Shown: positions 1 through 9,350, numbered from the stretch's first letter. The stretch: DNA of 64,000 bases from Akkermansia muciniphila (GCA_945874895.1 CAMCIC010000001.1:186001-250000), one strand, 5' to 3'. The notes: generated from the sequence alone by a model not told the origin. Numbers and translations are program-made.

Positions 1-575
1 GGTGGAATGCGCACCAGCGCGCGATCCATGGGCGGATCCGAAAGGTTCCGATCCTGCAGGGGAAATAGGCAACTCTCGTGAGTGACCTCATGATTGAACA
101 CACTAAAGAAAGGTTGTTCCCGTTTGCCACGCTTCCGCCAATGAGCCTGATTGCCACTGGCATCCCACGTGTCCTTGATGGATACCGAGGCGTTGTAATC
201 GGTCTTCGCATTGTTGGTGGTGTAATAGCCCGCCTCGCGCAGCAAGGCAGGAAAACCTCTCATCAACTGCGGGATGTTACCATGCGCGCGCATGTGGCCG
301 GCTGGCCCCGAACTCACAGCAAAAGATCCCGTGATGAGCGCAAAACGCGAGGGCGCGCAGACAGGCTGAGCGAAGCAACGTTCATAGAGAATGCCTTCTT
401 TGGCCAGTTTGTCGAGAGTGGGCGTGCGAGCGAGTTTGTCGCCATAGCAACCGAGAAACGTGTGATTGTCCTCGCTGGTGAGCCATAGGATGTTAGGCCG
501 ATCTGCTTGCGCGCCAAACAAAAACGACGTGAGCCCGGCTAGAAAAACGACAACTGGTATCCAAAGTTTTTTCAT
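1..575 (-). CDS. Sulfatase, N-terminal part (cut by window edge)
   Basis: About 191 residues are visible from an ATG at 575; the reading frame stays open to base 1, so the gene is partial. The protein begins with a hydrophobic signal peptide (MKKLWIPVVVFLAGLTSFLF) and then RPNILWLTSEDN, the usual N-terminal metal-binding strand of type I sulfatases. The catalytic signature C-A-P-S-R lies at residues 73-77; Cys73 would be converted to formylglycine. The protein would hydrolyse sulfate esters in the periplasm or outside the cell. It resembles the N-sulphoglucosamine sulphohydrolase-like subgroup, but substrate cannot be read from sequence. It starts 15 bp after the stop of the upstream sulfatase gene and is probably the third gene of one operon. 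Confidence 0.9.
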   Translation of the reverse strand, partial: MKKLWIPVVVFLAGLTSFLFGAQADRPNILWLTSEDNHTFLGCYGDKLARTPTLDKLAKEGILYERCFAQPVCAPSRFALITGSFAVSSGPAGHMRAHGNIPQLMRGFPALLREAGYYTTNNAKTDYNASVSIKDTWDASGNQAHWRKRGKREQPFFSVFNHEVTHESCLFPLQDRNLSDPPMDRALVRIP

Positions 576-590
576 GATCAATGGTGAGAT

Positions 591-2099
591 TCATTCTCCC
601 GCGCCCGAGTTCCGCAAATCCACACCCGCTGTGATTTCGGCAAACCGTTGACGCATCATCTGCAGGGTCTCTCGTTGGGTAGTGGCGAGGTTGGTCGTTT
701 GTGCGAGGTCTTGGGCGAGATCGTAGAGCTGTTCCTTGGGCGCACCAGCTTTGACCTGTCCGCGTTCATCGACATCGCTGGTGACAGTCTTCATATCGCG
801 ATAGGCCATGCTCCAGGGCTTTTCGGGTTCCGGCACGGTCTTCCCACCGGAGCCTTGCTGGGGCATGTAGATCCATTGTCGATGACGCAATGCCAGGCCG
901 CGCGTGCCGTGGTGCATGCCCTCGGTTCGCTTGACCGGAGCGGAAACAGGATCGAGAAATGAGGATTTTTCCGAGGCACCATCGGGCGAAGCACCCGCAG
1001 GCAATGCCGCGCCCGCAAGATCGGTGAGTGTTGCGATGAGATCGACATGATGAAAATATTCTTTGCGCACGCTACCGCCTGGGATGCGTCCGATCCAGCG
1101 AGCCAGAACCGCTACCCGATGACCGCCTTCCCACACATCGGTCTTCTGACCTAACAACTCGCCGTTCGGTCTATGACCTTTACGCATGGCCTCGCCATGA
1201 TAGCGACCACCGTTGTCACTGGTGAAAACGAGGATGGTATCGCGGTCCTGCTTGTTTTTTTCCAGAGCATCGAGCACCACCCCCACGCAATGATCGAGTT
1301 GCTGGATGTAGTCGCCATATATGCCCGCCTTGCTTTTGCCGCGGAAGTCACTGCTGGGATTGATCGGGTTGTGCGGAGCCTGCCAAGCAAGATACAAGAA
1401 AAACGGCTGAGTCGTTTTTTTCGACGCAATAAATGAAACCGCTTCATCGGCGGAAATCATATCGATCTTTTCGTCCGGCCGCAATGCCATCGCCTTTTTC
1501 CCGCCGATCTGCTTGCCGTGCGCTCCAGTGCCGGGCGATTTGTCCACCTGTATCGGATCGTTCTTATCCCATCCAAGAATCACATGATCGCGCACAAACA
1601 CCAGTGGTGGCTCAGAGTGAGTACGTGGTGTTCCGAAAAACGAATCAAAGCCGAACTCCAGCGGTCCAGGTTTCAGTGGAGCGTTCCAATCGACCACGCG
1701 CTGGGTGCCGAAACCATTGTGCCACTTGCCGATCGCTGCGGTACGATAGCCAGCATCGCGAAACACCTGTGGCATCAGCACCTGACCGGCATCGAAGTTG
1801 CACGCGTATTCCATGGGCCGCTTCAATCGGTAGCCATAGCGCCCTGATAGAATGGTGTAGCGCGAAGGCATGCAGATGCCGCTGTAGGAGTGGGCATCGG
1901 TGAAACGCACCCCATCACGGGCAAGAGAATCGATGCGCGGCGTGGCGAGTTTCGTGGCTCCGTAGCACGACAGATCTTGATAGCCTAGATCATCGGCCAC
2001 CATGAGAATGACGTTTGGCTTTTCCGCCGCAACCACGAGACCCGATAGAATGAAGCACGAGATTGCGCGCACTACAGTAAAAGAAAATGATTTCTTCAT
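591..2099 (-). CDS. Sulfatase (arylsulfatase family)
   Basis: A 502-residue secreted sulfatase. The chosen ATG at 2099 gives a normal signal peptide (MKKSFSFTVVRAISCFILSG) followed by KPNVILMVADDLG, the metal-binding strand of the family. An in-frame ATG further upstream at 2138 would overlap the preceding gene and put extra charged residues before the signal. The signature C-M-P-S-R is at residues 76-80, so Cys76 is the formylglycine precursor. IGKWHNG and VFTSDNGG further on are further active-site blocks. Length is normal for the family. It sits 22 bp after the preceding sulfatase and 15 bp before the next, consistent with co-transcription. Substrate unknown. Confidence 0.93.
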   Translation of the reverse strand: MKKSFSFTVVRAISCFILSGLVVAAEKPNVILMVADDLGYQDLSCYGATKLATPRIDSLARDGVRFTDAHSYSGICMPSRYTILSGRYGYRLKRPMEYACNFDAGQVLMPQVFRDAGYRTAAIGKWHNGFGTQRVVDWNAPLKPGPLEFGFDSFFGTPRTHSEPPLVFVRDHVILGWDKNDPIQVDKSPGTGAHGKQIGGKKAMALRPDEKIDMISADEAVSFIASKKTTQPFFLYLAWQAPHNPINPSSDFRGKSKAGIYGDYIQQLDHCVGVVLDALEKNKQDRDTILVFTSDNGGRYHGEAMRKGHRPNGELLGQKTDVWEGGHRVAVLARWIGRIPGGSVRKEYFHHVDLIATLTDLAGAALPAGASPDGASEKSSFLDPVSAPVKRTEGMHHGTRGLALRHRQWIYMPQQGSGGKTVPEPEKPWSMAYRDMKTVTSDVDERGQVKAGAPKEQLYDLAQDLAQTTNLATTQRETLQMMRQRFAEITAGVDLRNSGAGE

Positions 2100-2121
2100 G
2101 ATCGGTATTTCAGTGCGTCTC

Positions 2122-3480
2122 TTACTTTGCTTGCTCACGAAGTTTTACCAAACGGGCGCGCATGTCCGCCAGCCTTTGTGCCTGCGACGGGTCATCGATG
2201 AGATCTTTTTCCTCGCGAGGATCCTCCGTGAGATGAAACAACTGCTCGCGCTGAAAATCGGGCCAGACCATATACTTCCACTCCTTGCTCACGAGCGCCT
2301 GCGAACTCGGAATGCGATGGATGTTACCACCGAAGGCACTAAACTCATAAAAGTATTCCTGGCGCCAGTTGGGCTTGGCATCGGCCAAATACAATGGAGA
2401 AAGGTCCTGCCCCTGCATGGTCTGCGGCGCCTGTGTATCCGTGGCGGCAAGAATGGTGGGTGCAAGATCGGCATTGAGAGCGAAATCATCATTCGTCATG
2501 CCGCGTTTGTCCTGCTTCAATCTCGGATCGCGCACGATGAGCGGCACGCGGATGCTTTCCTGATGCGGATACCATTTGTCGGCTAGGCCGTGCTCGCCAT
2601 GGAAATACCCGTTGTCTCCTGCGAAGATCACCAAAGTGTTTTCTAACAATCCTTGTCTTTTCAATTCATCGATCACCTTGCCGCAGGTCGCGTCTACCTC
2701 TGTGGCAAGTCGGTAGTAGTTTTTCATCATCTCCTGGTATTTTTCCGGAGTGTCGAAACGCCAGTGCCAACGCACACGTCCTTCGTTGCGGGCATCCGAG
2801 AGAAATGGCGGCAAGCGTTTCAGCGATTCCTCGCTAGCATTAGGCGGCACCGGTATGGCGATGTTTTGATAGAGCGACATACTCTGCGGCTGAGGCAGGA
2901 ATTGCTTGGGGTTTTCATCCTCCGCATGCGTAGCGAAAAACGCCAGCGTTAGGCAAAACGGTTTGTCCTTGGGTCGCTCTTGTAGGAACTCGAGCGCGTC
3001 GTTTTCGTTTTTCTGCGTCACGTGGATTTTGTTGCCATCCTTCTGCTTGACCCAGTGAACGCCAGAATAGGATCGCCCGAAGTCGAACTCCTTGGCTGGG
3101 AAATCGCCATTGTGCCACTTGCCGATGTGACCCACATGATACCCCCGTTTTCGCAGCAAACCTGGATACGTTTCACTCCAAGGTGTTTTGAATGCCTTCA
3201 TCGCCATGTTTCCGTGGCGCGACATCCATTGCCCCGTGAACAAAGTCGCACGGCTCACACCGCAGATCGATGTCGTAACGCAGCTGCGCGTGAAACGACA
3301 TCCCTCCTTCGCCAATTGATCGAGATTCGGTGTTTGCAAAAACGGATGTCCCGCGCAGCCCAGCGTGTCGTGACGCCAGTCATCGGCGAACAGCACGACC
3401 ACATTCATCGGCTTCTCGGCATGAGAAAAGCCACCCGTCAGAACGGCAAACAGAAAGGATAAGAAAGGTTTCATTTTCAT
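2122..3480 (-). CDS. Sulfatase with atypical signature C-G-V-S-R
   Basis: A 452-residue secreted sulfatase, first gene of the three-sulfatase run. It has a signal peptide ([21 protein letters not shown]), the strand [17 protein letters not shown], and later [10 protein letters not shown] and [15 protein letters not shown], all typical of the fold. The active-site motif at residues 73-77 reads C-G-V-S-R, so the proline of the usual C-x-P-S-R core is replaced by valine while Cys73 and Arg77 remain. The known formylglycine-generating enzymes favour CxPxR, so maturation may be less efficient or use a tolerant enzyme. Start could be Met1 or Met3. Substrate cannot be predicted. Confidence 0.92.
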   Translation of the reverse strand: MKMKPFLSFLFAVLTGGFSHAEKPMNVVVLFADDWRHDTLGCAGHPFLQTPNLDQLAKEGCRFTRSCVTTSICGVSRATLFTGQWMSRHGNMAMKAFKTPWSETYPGLLRKRGYHVGHIGKWHNGDFPAKEFDFGRSYSGVHWVKQKDGNKIHVTQKNENDALEFLQERPKDKPFCLTLAFFATHAEDENPKQFLPQPQSMSLYQNIAIPVPPNASEESLKRLPPFLSDARNEGRVRWHWRFDTPEKYQEMMKNYYRLATEVDATCGKVIDELKRQGLLENTLVIFAGDNGYFHGEHGLADKWYPHQESIRVPLIVRDPRLKQDKRGMTNDDFALNADLAPTILAATDTQAPQTMQGQDLSPLYLADAKPNWRQEYFYEFSAFGGNIHRIPSSQALVSKEWKYMVWPDFQREQLFHLTEDPREEKDLIDDPSQAQRLADMRARLVKLREQAK

Positions 3481-3627
3481 CGATGACTACGCGGTGCGTG
3501 ACACCGAACCTACAACTTTCTCTCGCATCAGGCAAGACACAGAAAGGGTCTCTGTCGCTCCTCTGATCGAGAGAGCACAGTCGTCGTTTGACTTGTCATC
3601 GTTCCGTTTGCTCTCTAACGTGCATTC

Positions 3628-4215
3628 ATGTTGATAGAGCAACATAATCGGAAATGTCTGATGGGGGCTATCGGTTGGCTGTTCATTTCCCCACTCGGCT
3701 GGATAGCGGCCTGGTGGTTTTTCCGTCATGTTCCCGCATGGTCACTGCGGCGATTTGAGCTAACCTTACCTGCCGCTCTTGCGACTGGCATCACCTTAGT
3801 CTGCATGTTGGTCCTGTGCGCATCGGCATGGAAGATATGGAAGCAACAAACGAGTTTGTTGGATGACATGGTGCAATGGGATCACCGGGGCCTCACAGAA
3901 GAAACTGCCGGAGCTGTCGCGATCCAATTTTATACTTCGCAGGTCACGGCTCCCGCGCTGCTCATCAGCCGATTTTTTCTCCTCGGACCTCTTGCTTTGC
4001 TGCGCGCTTGGCATAACTGGAAACGACGCCTGCCGAGTGACGCCGAAACTGAGCGTCGCGTTCGCTGCAAATGGGAGGATCTACAAAAAATCGGGAAATG
4101 GCAGGGCATGTCCGAGCATAAAGGCGATGAAATCCAAATCCTTCAGTTGGCGATGATGGGGTTGATTGACTTCAGCACGAAACCCACGGTTCGATTCAAA
4201 GCAAGACAACCATGA
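3628..4215 (+). CDS. Hypothetical membrane protein
   Basis: A 195-residue protein not recognised as a known family. Two long hydrophobic segments near residues 12-32 and 46-68 (ATGITLVCMLVLCASAWKIW) predict an inner-membrane hairpin, and a third weaker one is near residues 108-128. The C-terminal third is soluble and charged. It overlaps the next small membrane-protein gene by four bases (ATGA), so the two are probably translated as a pair. It is divergent from the sulfatase genes. No function is claimed. Confidence 0.7.
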   Translation: MLIEQHNRKCLMGAIGWLFISPLGWIAAWWFFRHVPAWSLRRFELTLPAALATGITLVCMLVLCASAWKIWKQQTSLLDDMVQWDHRGLTEETAGAVAIQFYTSQVTAPALLISRFFLLGPLALLRAWHNWKRRLPSDAETERRVRCKWEDLQKIGKWQGMSEHKGDEIQILQLAMMGLIDFSTKPTVRFKARQP

Positions 4216-4451
4216 TCTCTTTCCCACTGCTCTATCTCTATTCTCGCAGTCCCTTTACGCTACTCGCTTTGGGTCTTCTGTGCACCGTGCTTGGCATCCG
4301 TCAATTTTACAAAGTCCATCAAGGGGACACCTTGATGCCCGGCACAAATTTCACCTACTTACCCAACTGGTTCTTTTATGTTACGGGAGTTTTGCTGCAA
4401 ATCCCCCTACCGCTAGCGTGGTGGTTTCTGCACTCCATAGGCAGAATCTAA
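4212..4451 (+). CDS. Small hypothetical membrane protein
   Basis: A 79-residue protein that starts inside the stop of the upstream gene (ATGA overlap), which supports translational coupling. It has hydrophobic segments at about residues 12-30 and 50-70 (FFYVTGVLLQIPLPLAWWFL) with a short polar loop between. No family recognised. The ATGA arrangement and the matching topology with its neighbour are the main reasons to accept it as a real gene. Confidence 0.6.
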   Translation: MISFPLLYLYSRSPFTLLALGLLCTVLGIRQFYKVHQGDTLMPGTNFTYLPNWFFYVTGVLLQIPLPLAWWFLHSIGRI

Positions 4452-4637
4452 GGGGTGCCTCTCGGTTTTTCGTTAGAAACCAATCAACGGCTGTGAGAAA
4501 GGGGCTTTTGCGGAAAACTATTGGCTAAAAATGGCCTTCCTAGGTCGATGGGACTTACGAATATTCTTCAGGGAAGTTTGAAATGGGAAGATCGGATGAA
4601 TTTGCCTTTCAAATGGATGATTAATGAACCTCATCAC

Positions 4638-4661
4638 AAAAAAGGGAGCCCGAAGGCTCCC
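4638..4661 (-). terminator. Rho-independent terminator of tRNA-Tyr
   Basis: Read on the minus strand, GGGAGCC is followed by a TTCG tetraloop, GGCTCCC and six T residues. This is a perfect 7-bp stem with a very stable loop, 18 bp beyond the CCA end of the tRNA gene. It implies the tRNA is a single-gene transcript. Confidence 0.85.
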
Positions 4662-4679
4662 AGATAGAGATCACTGAAA

Positions 4680-4765
4680 TGGTGGGCAGAGTTGGATTCG
4701 AACCAACGTAGGCGCAAGCCAGCAGATTTACAGTCTGCCCCCTTTAGCCACTCGGGCATCTACCC
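4680..4765 (-). tRNA. tRNA-Tyr (anticodon GTA)
   Basis: An 86-nt class II tRNA gene on the minus strand. The acceptor stem GGGTAGA pairs with TCTGCCC, followed by A and an encoded CCA. The anticodon loop CTGTAAA lies between GCAGA and TCTGC and gives anticodon GTA, which reads tyrosine codons UAU and UAC. The TTCGAAT T-loop is present, and the long variable arm is the form expected of bacterial tRNA-Tyr. A terminator follows directly. Confidence 0.96.
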
Positions 4766-4857
4766 CCTATTTCGGTGGACGGCGAGCGTAATCCGATACG
4801 GAGAACCTTGGCAAGCGGAAAAATTGCATTTTGCCAAAAAACTTCCGCATCGCGAAT

Positions 4858-5673
4858 TCACTTGAAAACGAATTTCAGGCGCCCCTTGCCGAGCTTGTCC
4901 TTGACGGCATCGGCACGCCAGATCACGGAAAAGCCTTCACGAGGCGGTGCGGCCTGTCCGCGCAGGCTTTCCATGATCAGAAGGCCATCGCCCATCAGCG
5001 AGTATTCAAACTTGCGATCTTCGTAACATTTGATTTCCACCATCAATTGTGTGAGGCCTTTGCCACTTACTTCATCACTCCCGAGATTGATGGGTTCCAG
5101 CCATTCGGCTTTGCCTTTTTTCTTATCGGTGCGCACATAATCCAATCGATCTTTTTTTGCCTCTGTCAGCACGCGCGCGTCTTGCATTTTGTCATAGACA
5201 TCGTAGTGACGAGCGCGGATCTGGAATTGCAGGGGATTGGTGAGTGTGCCAGAGCTCAGCAAGCGACCTCCCATAAAGATGGTGGCGCCATCAAATTCCA
5301 AAAAGACCTCAAACTCCGCATCGCCCGTAACCTTGCCGCGGTATGTGATTTTCGTCGGTTTATCGGTGGGCTTGTCCACACTCACAAGGCTCTCTGGAAT
5401 GATTTGTTTGATGATAGGTTTGCCTCCTACCATCTCGACTACCTCTGGATTGATGTTCACGGATCTGACGAAGCCCATGAAAGTGCCTTTGTCGTTTTTC
5501 GCTTCGAACACCATTTTGCCATCTTCTTTCACACCGAACTGAAAACCTCTTTGTTGGTAGCCAAGAAAATGGCCAAGCCATGGCTTTTCCAACAAAGTTG
5601 GCAATTGGGCCATGACGGGGGGCATCGACATCAGAAACAATACGGCACACAGAGGTTTTGACACTTTCATCAT
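4858..5673 (-). CDS. Secreted hypothetical protein
   Basis: About 271 residues from the ATG at 5673. Upstream in-frame codons up to 5799 give a non-signal-like stretch and run over the divergent gene at 5737, so the shorter start is preferred. The N-terminus MMKVSKPLCAVLFLMSMPPV followed by MAQ is a signal peptide. The mature part is rich in beta-strand pattern and charged residues with no motif I recognise. It stands alone, next to tRNA-Tyr and divergent from a small gene. Location is probably periplasmic. Confidence 0.75.
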   Translation of the reverse strand: MMKVSKPLCAVLFLMSMPPVMAQLPTLLEKPWLGHFLGYQQRGFQFGVKEDGKMVFEAKNDKGTFMGFVRSVNINPEVVEMVGGKPIIKQIIPESLVSVDKPTDKPTKITYRGKVTGDAEFEVFLEFDGATIFMGGRLLSSGTLTNPLQFQIRARHYDVYDKMQDARVLTEAKKDRLDYVRTDKKKGKAEWLEPINLGSDEVSGKGLTQLMVEIKCYEDRKFEYSLMGDGLLIMESLRGQAAPPREGFSVIWRADAVKDKLGKGRLKFVFK

Positions 5674-5736
5674 GAGGAAGTTATCATGAGCGGGAGGAAA
5701 AACAATGATTTCCTTCGTCCTATTTTCTAAAAAGAC

Positions 5737-6039
5737 ATGATGATTACAGCCCAAGAACTTGCTCGGTCCGCACGCGCTGACGCCTGCGCTCCCGCCCATC
5801 TGAATGCCGCCCTACGTTGCCTATGGCTGAGCAAAGCGGGACGATGGGATGAGGCGCACGATGCTTGTCAGAATATTTCTGATCCTGTAGGCGCTTGGAT
5901 TCATGCCCATCTTCATCGCGAGGAAGGCGATCATGGTAACGCCGCCTATTGGTATCATCGAGCCAATCAACCGGTGCCGCCGCGGGCGCTGAGCATCGAG
6001 AAAGAATGGGAGCAGTTGGTGGAAAAGCTTCGCAGCTGA
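5737..6039 (+). CDS. Small conserved-looking hypothetical protein
   Basis: A 100-residue soluble protein with no signal peptide. It is helix-rich, and residues 15-75 show a TPR-like pattern of paired amphipathic helices (ALRCLWLSKAGRWDEAHDAC, later GDHGNAAYWYHRANQ). Two adjacent ATG codons at 5737 and 5740 could both serve as start. It is divergent from the secreted protein at 5673 and convergent with hisF. Function unknown; a protein-binding role is a guess from the helical pattern. Confidence 0.7.
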   Translation: MMITAQELARSARADACAPAHLNAALRCLWLSKAGRWDEAHDACQNISDPVGAWIHAHLHREEGDHGNAAYWYHRANQPVPPRALSIEKEWEQLVEKLRS

Positions 6040-6093
6040 GAGGCAGCAAAACAAGTCATCCCAATCGCATGATGGGGTCTCTTGCCGTTTTCC

Positions 6094-6873
6094 TCACGAT
6101 GGTCTCACGGGAATGCCACGCTCTGCAAAATATTGCTTTGCTTCGCCCACCGTGTGTTTGCCGAAGTGAAAGATCGAGGCTGCCAGGACGGCATCGGCGT
6201 GTCCTTTTTCCAAGACCTCTACCATGTGTTCGAGGTTCCCAGCTCCCCCGCTGGCGATCACGGGAATGCCGACGGCCTGGGAAATCGCTGCGGTGAGTTC
6301 GATATCGTAGCCATTTTGCGTGCCATCGGCATCCATGCTGGTGAGAAGAATTTCACCCGCTCCCCGCTCGTAAATTTCCTTCGCCCAGGCTACGGCATCG
6401 AGGCCCACGGGCGTGCGGCCGCCGTGGGTATAGACGCCCCATTTGCCCGGGCCCTCGCGTTTGGCATCGATGGCTACCACGATGCACTGGCTGCCGAATG
6501 CCTTCGCACCGGCATCGACGAGTGAGGGTTCCTTCACCGCAGAGGTATTGATACCGACCTTGTCCGCACCTGCCAGCAGCATGGTGCGCATGTCTTCTAC
6601 CGAGCGAATTCCGCCGCCCACCGTGAGAGGAATGAAACAATGTTCCGCCGTGCGCCGCACCACATCGGCCATGGTGGCGCGATTGTCAGAAGATGCCGTA
6701 ATGTCGAGAAAGACCAACTCGTCGGCTTTTTGGGCGTTGTAAGCCATGGCGCATTCCACTGGATCACCGGCGTCGATCAGATCTACAAAATTGACGCCCT
6801 TGACCACGCGGCCACCGGTGACGTCGAGACAAGGAATGATGCGTTTAGCCAGCACGGGCACACTGCAACGCAT
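6094..6873 (-). CDS. hisF: Imidazole glycerol phosphate synthase cyclase subunit HisF
   Basis: A 259-residue (beta/alpha)8-barrel that, with HisH, converts PRFAR and ammonia to imidazole glycerol phosphate and AICAR in histidine synthesis in the cytoplasm. The diagnostic opening [11 protein letters not shown] carries the first catalytic Asp (residue 17), and VVAIDAKR carries the second. Phosphate-binding loops TVGGGIRS and IASGGAG are both present. The start used adds seven residues before the usual L-A-K-R-I-I-P; a shorter start is not excluded. No other his gene is adjacent, so the pathway is dispersed. Confidence 0.97.
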   Translation of the reverse strand: MRCSVPVLAKRIIPCLDVTGGRVVKGVNFVDLIDAGDPVECAMAYNAQKADELVFLDITASSDNRATMADVVRRTAEHCFIPLTVGGGIRSVEDMRTMLLAGADKVGINTSAVKEPSLVDAGAKAFGSQCIVVAIDAKREGPGKWGVYTHGGRTPVGLDAVAWAKEIYERGAGEILLTSMDADGTQNGYDIELTAAISQAVGIPVIASGGAGNLEHMVEVLEKGHADAVLAASIFHFGKHTVGEAKQYFAERGIPVRPS

Positions 6874-7008
6874 CGCGGCACGCCTGACAAGTCATCAATG
6901 CGTATCCCATGAAAAAATCATCGTGCTCGGTGCCCCCTCAGAAAAAGAATCCAGTAAGTCAATTTCCTCATTGCCGAACCATTCATTTCCGATAGGCTGA
7001 AAACACCG

Positions 7009-7602
7009 ATGAATTTTCCCCTTTCACTCCGCTTCAAACTATTAGCCTTATCGCCGCAGATTTACGTCACAGATGCCGCGCAGCAACCTGTGCTCTATGT
7101 GAAACAAAAGCTGTTCAAGCTGCGCGAAAAGATCGAAGTCTTTCGCGATGAATCGCGCTCCCAGTTGCTTTGCACCATCCAAGCCAACAAGATCATCGAC
7201 TGGTCGGCTCGATATTTCTTCACTGCCGCCGATGGCAGCGATCTTGGTTCGGTAGGACGCAAGGGCATGCGCTCACTGTGGCGCGCACACTATGAAATCT
7301 TCGCCCCCGGTGACAACAATCCTGACTTTGTGATCCGTGAGGAAAATCCTTGGGCCAAGGTAGGTGACCGATTTTTCGGTGAATTGCCTATCATCGGCAT
7401 TTTCGCGGGCTACGTATTTCATCCGCGCTATCTTGTCACCCGCAAGTCCACGGGGCAGCCCGTATTCCGATTGTCCAAACAAAGCGCACTGTGGGAAGGA
7501 AAATTCCTCATTGAAAAATTCGGTGACGCCAACGAACAAGAGGAAACGTCCCTCACACTATCCCTTCTCATGCTGATTTTGTTGGAAAAACGACGCGGCT
7601 GA
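7009..7602 (+). CDS. LURP-one-related family protein
   Basis: A 197-residue protein with the alternating short-strand pattern of the LURP-one/Tubby-like fold: QIYVTDAAQQPVLYVKQKLF, later KLREKIEVFRDESRSQLL, then FFGELPIIGIFAGYVFHPRY and a C-terminal helix. No signal peptide or catalytic motif is visible. Members of this family in bacteria have no firmly assigned role; the fold suggests ligand or membrane binding. It stands alone between hisF and a DUF1080 gene. Family assignment is by pattern only. Confidence 0.65.
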   Translation: MNFPLSLRFKLLALSPQIYVTDAAQQPVLYVKQKLFKLREKIEVFRDESRSQLLCTIQANKIIDWSARYFFTAADGSDLGSVGRKGMRSLWRAHYEIFAPGDNNPDFVIREENPWAKVGDRFFGELPIIGIFAGYVFHPRYLVTRKSTGQPVFRLSKQSALWEGKFLIEKFGDANEQEETSLTLSLLMLILLEKRRG

Positions 7603-7682
7603 TTTCCTTCCCTATGCACCGTGATGGCGCGATTGCCGCTTGCCATCCGCATGGGGATCATTAGCACAAGAATGAAAAAAAT

Positions 7683-8318
7683 ATGAAAAAGCTCACACGA
7701 CTGTTGTTCGTTGTCTCGATGTTGCATTCCGCGCCAGCCCAAGACAAAGACGGATTTTCTAACCTATTTGATGGTAAGACCACGGCGGGTTGGACCAATC
7801 CTTACTCCTGGGGTGAGATCAAGGTGGTTGATGGAGAAATCCATCTGACCGCCAATCAAAAGTTTTTCCTGGTCACAGAGAAAACCTACAGCGATTTCAT
7901 TTTTGAAGGTGAGATCCTTCTGCCCGCAGGCAAGGCCAACAGCGGGTTCATGTTCCGTGCTCATGCAGCACCGAACAAGGTCTTTGGCTATCAGGCTGAA
8001 GTTGATGGCGATGCCAAACGCAAGTGGTCTGGTGGTCTCTATGACGAAGGGCGCCGCACCTGGTTCATTAGTCCGATCAAGGGCAAAAAGGAGAGCGAAG
8101 ATGCCTTCCGCCAGCGGGCTGGTGACACGTTCAAACGCAATGATTGGAACAAGTATCGCATCACCTGCAAAGGCAAGAGCATCAAGATCGAGGTCAACGG
8201 TGTGGTGACTACCGATGTGGAGGACGACAAGGATGCTTCCGGAGTCATCGGCATGCAGCACCACGGGGAAAAAGGCCAAACATACAAGTTCCGCAATTTG
8301 CGAATCAAAGAACTGTAA
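7683..8318 (+). CDS. DUF1080 (3-keto-disaccharide hydrolase-like) secreted protein
   Basis: A 211-residue protein with a signal peptide (MKKLTRLLFVVSMLHSAPAQ) and a single concanavalin-like DUF1080 domain from about residue 25. Hallmarks are FSNLFDGKTTAGW, GKANSGFMFR, YQAEVDG and the end motif FRNLRIKEL. The family is very abundant in Verrucomicrobiota and Planctomycetota, and some members act on 3-keto-glycosides. Its role here is probably extracellular carbohydrate binding or hydrolysis. It is convergent with the Dabb lipoprotein gene, with a strong hairpin between them. Confidence 0.88.
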   Translation: MKKLTRLLFVVSMLHSAPAQDKDGFSNLFDGKTTAGWTNPYSWGEIKVVDGEIHLTANQKFFLVTEKTYSDFIFEGEILLPAGKANSGFMFRAHAAPNKVFGYQAEVDGDAKRKWSGGLYDEGRRTWFISPIKGKKESEDAFRQRAGDTFKRNDWNKYRITCKGKSIKIEVNGVVTTDVEDDKDASGVIGMQHHGEKGQTYKFRNLRIKEL

Positions 8319-8325
8319 GGTTGAA

Positions 8326-8347
8326 CCCGCCTCTGCATCGAGGCGGG
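8326..8347. terminator. Hairpin between convergent genes (possible bidirectional terminator)
   Basis: CCCGCCTC and GAGGCGGG form a perfect 8-bp GC-rich stem with a 6-base loop. It lies 7 bp after the DUF1080 stop and 15 bp before the stop of the opposing gene. There is no good T-run on either side, so it may act as a transcript-end stabiliser rather than a classical terminator. Confidence 0.5.
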
Positions 8348-8362
8348 CGGTGCGATCAGCCC

Positions 8363-8743
8363 TCAGCGCGTAAAATCATACACTTGAATTTTCTTCGTGA
8401 GAGGGAGAAGCACCTCCTTCACCTCCTTGGTATGGCGTGGATCGCTTTCATAGGCGTGCAAAGCATCTACGTTCTTGAATCGCACCAGCAAAGCGACATC
8501 GAAGGAATCATCGACGACTGGACGATCGCTGGGAACCGCCGTTCCGTAATCGAGAAATGTGATGCCCTCGATCACACGCAAACGGTCCATGGCAGCAGTG
8601 ATTTTTTGGCGATCCGCAACATCACCTGGGTTTTTCTGCCAGAACATCACCACATGATCGACGGATGACTTGGGTGCGGGAGGCGCGATGGTGGCGCAGG
8701 AACTCAGCAAAGCGGCAACGGTAAGAGCGAGAAAGATTTTCAT
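8363..8743 (-). CDS. Dabb-domain lipoprotein
   Basis: A 126-residue predicted lipoprotein. The lipobox L-S-S-C at residues 13-16 ends a short signal sequence. The rest is a stress-responsive alpha/beta barrel (Dabb) domain: VDHVVMFWQK at the first strand, then LRVIEGITFLDYG, DVALLVRF and the helix ALHAYESDPRHTKEVKEVL. Dabb proteins are dimeric ferredoxin-like folds of mostly unknown function. A lipid-anchored version is less usual than the cytoplasmic form. Confidence 0.85.
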   Translation of the reverse strand: MKIFLALTVAALLSSCATIAPPAPKSSVDHVVMFWQKNPGDVADRQKITAAMDRLRVIEGITFLDYGTAVPSDRPVVDDSFDVALLVRFKNVDALHAYESDPRHTKEVKEVLLPLTKKIQVYDFTR

Positions 8744-8796
8744 ATCAAATGCGATTACTACGCAAGCCTTGGGAACATTTCAATCGGCTGTGTCAT

Positions 8797-9285
8797 TCAC
8801 CAAAATCCGCGACGTATCTTGCGTTTATAGGCACCGTCACCCACGGATAAAACCTCCACTTCCACCGTAGCAAGCCCGCGCTCTTTCATTCCGATTTTCG
8901 CCGCGGCCCGAGGTGACAGATCGATGATACGCCCCGCGATAAAAGGTCCACGGTCATTGACACGGACCTTGACTGATGCCCCATTGGCACGGTTCGTCAC
9001 TCTCACCACACATGGCAGAGGCAGCGTTTTGTGAGCGGCGATCAGATGCCATGGCATGACTTTTTCGCCCAAGGAAGTATTGCCTCGAATCAGGCCGAAA
9101 AATTTCGATTCGTTGAACCACGATGCCTCCCCCACTTCCCTGTATGAAAGTGCGGCATCCACCGACATGGGATGATAGCGCTTTCCACGAACGCTGTAGG
9201 ATTTTGTCAAGATGCCCTCATGTCCCCCAGGACGGGCGCAAGACGCCAGCAACAACCAAGGAAGAAAGAAACAAACCATTTTCAT
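8797..9285 (-). CDS. RlpA-like septal ring lipoprotein
   Basis: A 162-residue predicted lipoprotein (lipobox L-A-S-C at residues 13-16) with one double-psi beta-barrel domain. Typical RlpA blocks are GEASWFNESKFFG, TLPLPCVVRVTN, SVKVRVNDRGPF and IIDLSPRAAAKIG. RlpA proteins bind denuded peptidoglycan and in some species cleave it as lytic transglycosylases. There is no SPOR domain here, so septal targeting through glycan strands would need another partner. The gene is solitary. Confidence 0.88.
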   Translation of the reverse strand: MKMVCFFLPWLLLASCARPGGHEGILTKSYSVRGKRYHPMSVDAALSYREVGEASWFNESKFFGLIRGNTSLGEKVMPWHLIAAHKTLPLPCVVRVTNRANGASVKVRVNDRGPFIAGRIIDLSPRAAAKIGMKERGLATVEVEVLSVGDGAYKRKIRRGFW

Positions 9286-9350
9286 ACTACAATCGTTACA
9301 TCGATACAGGGTCTTTTGGAAAGAACTCTATCACTTCTTTTCATTTCCTC

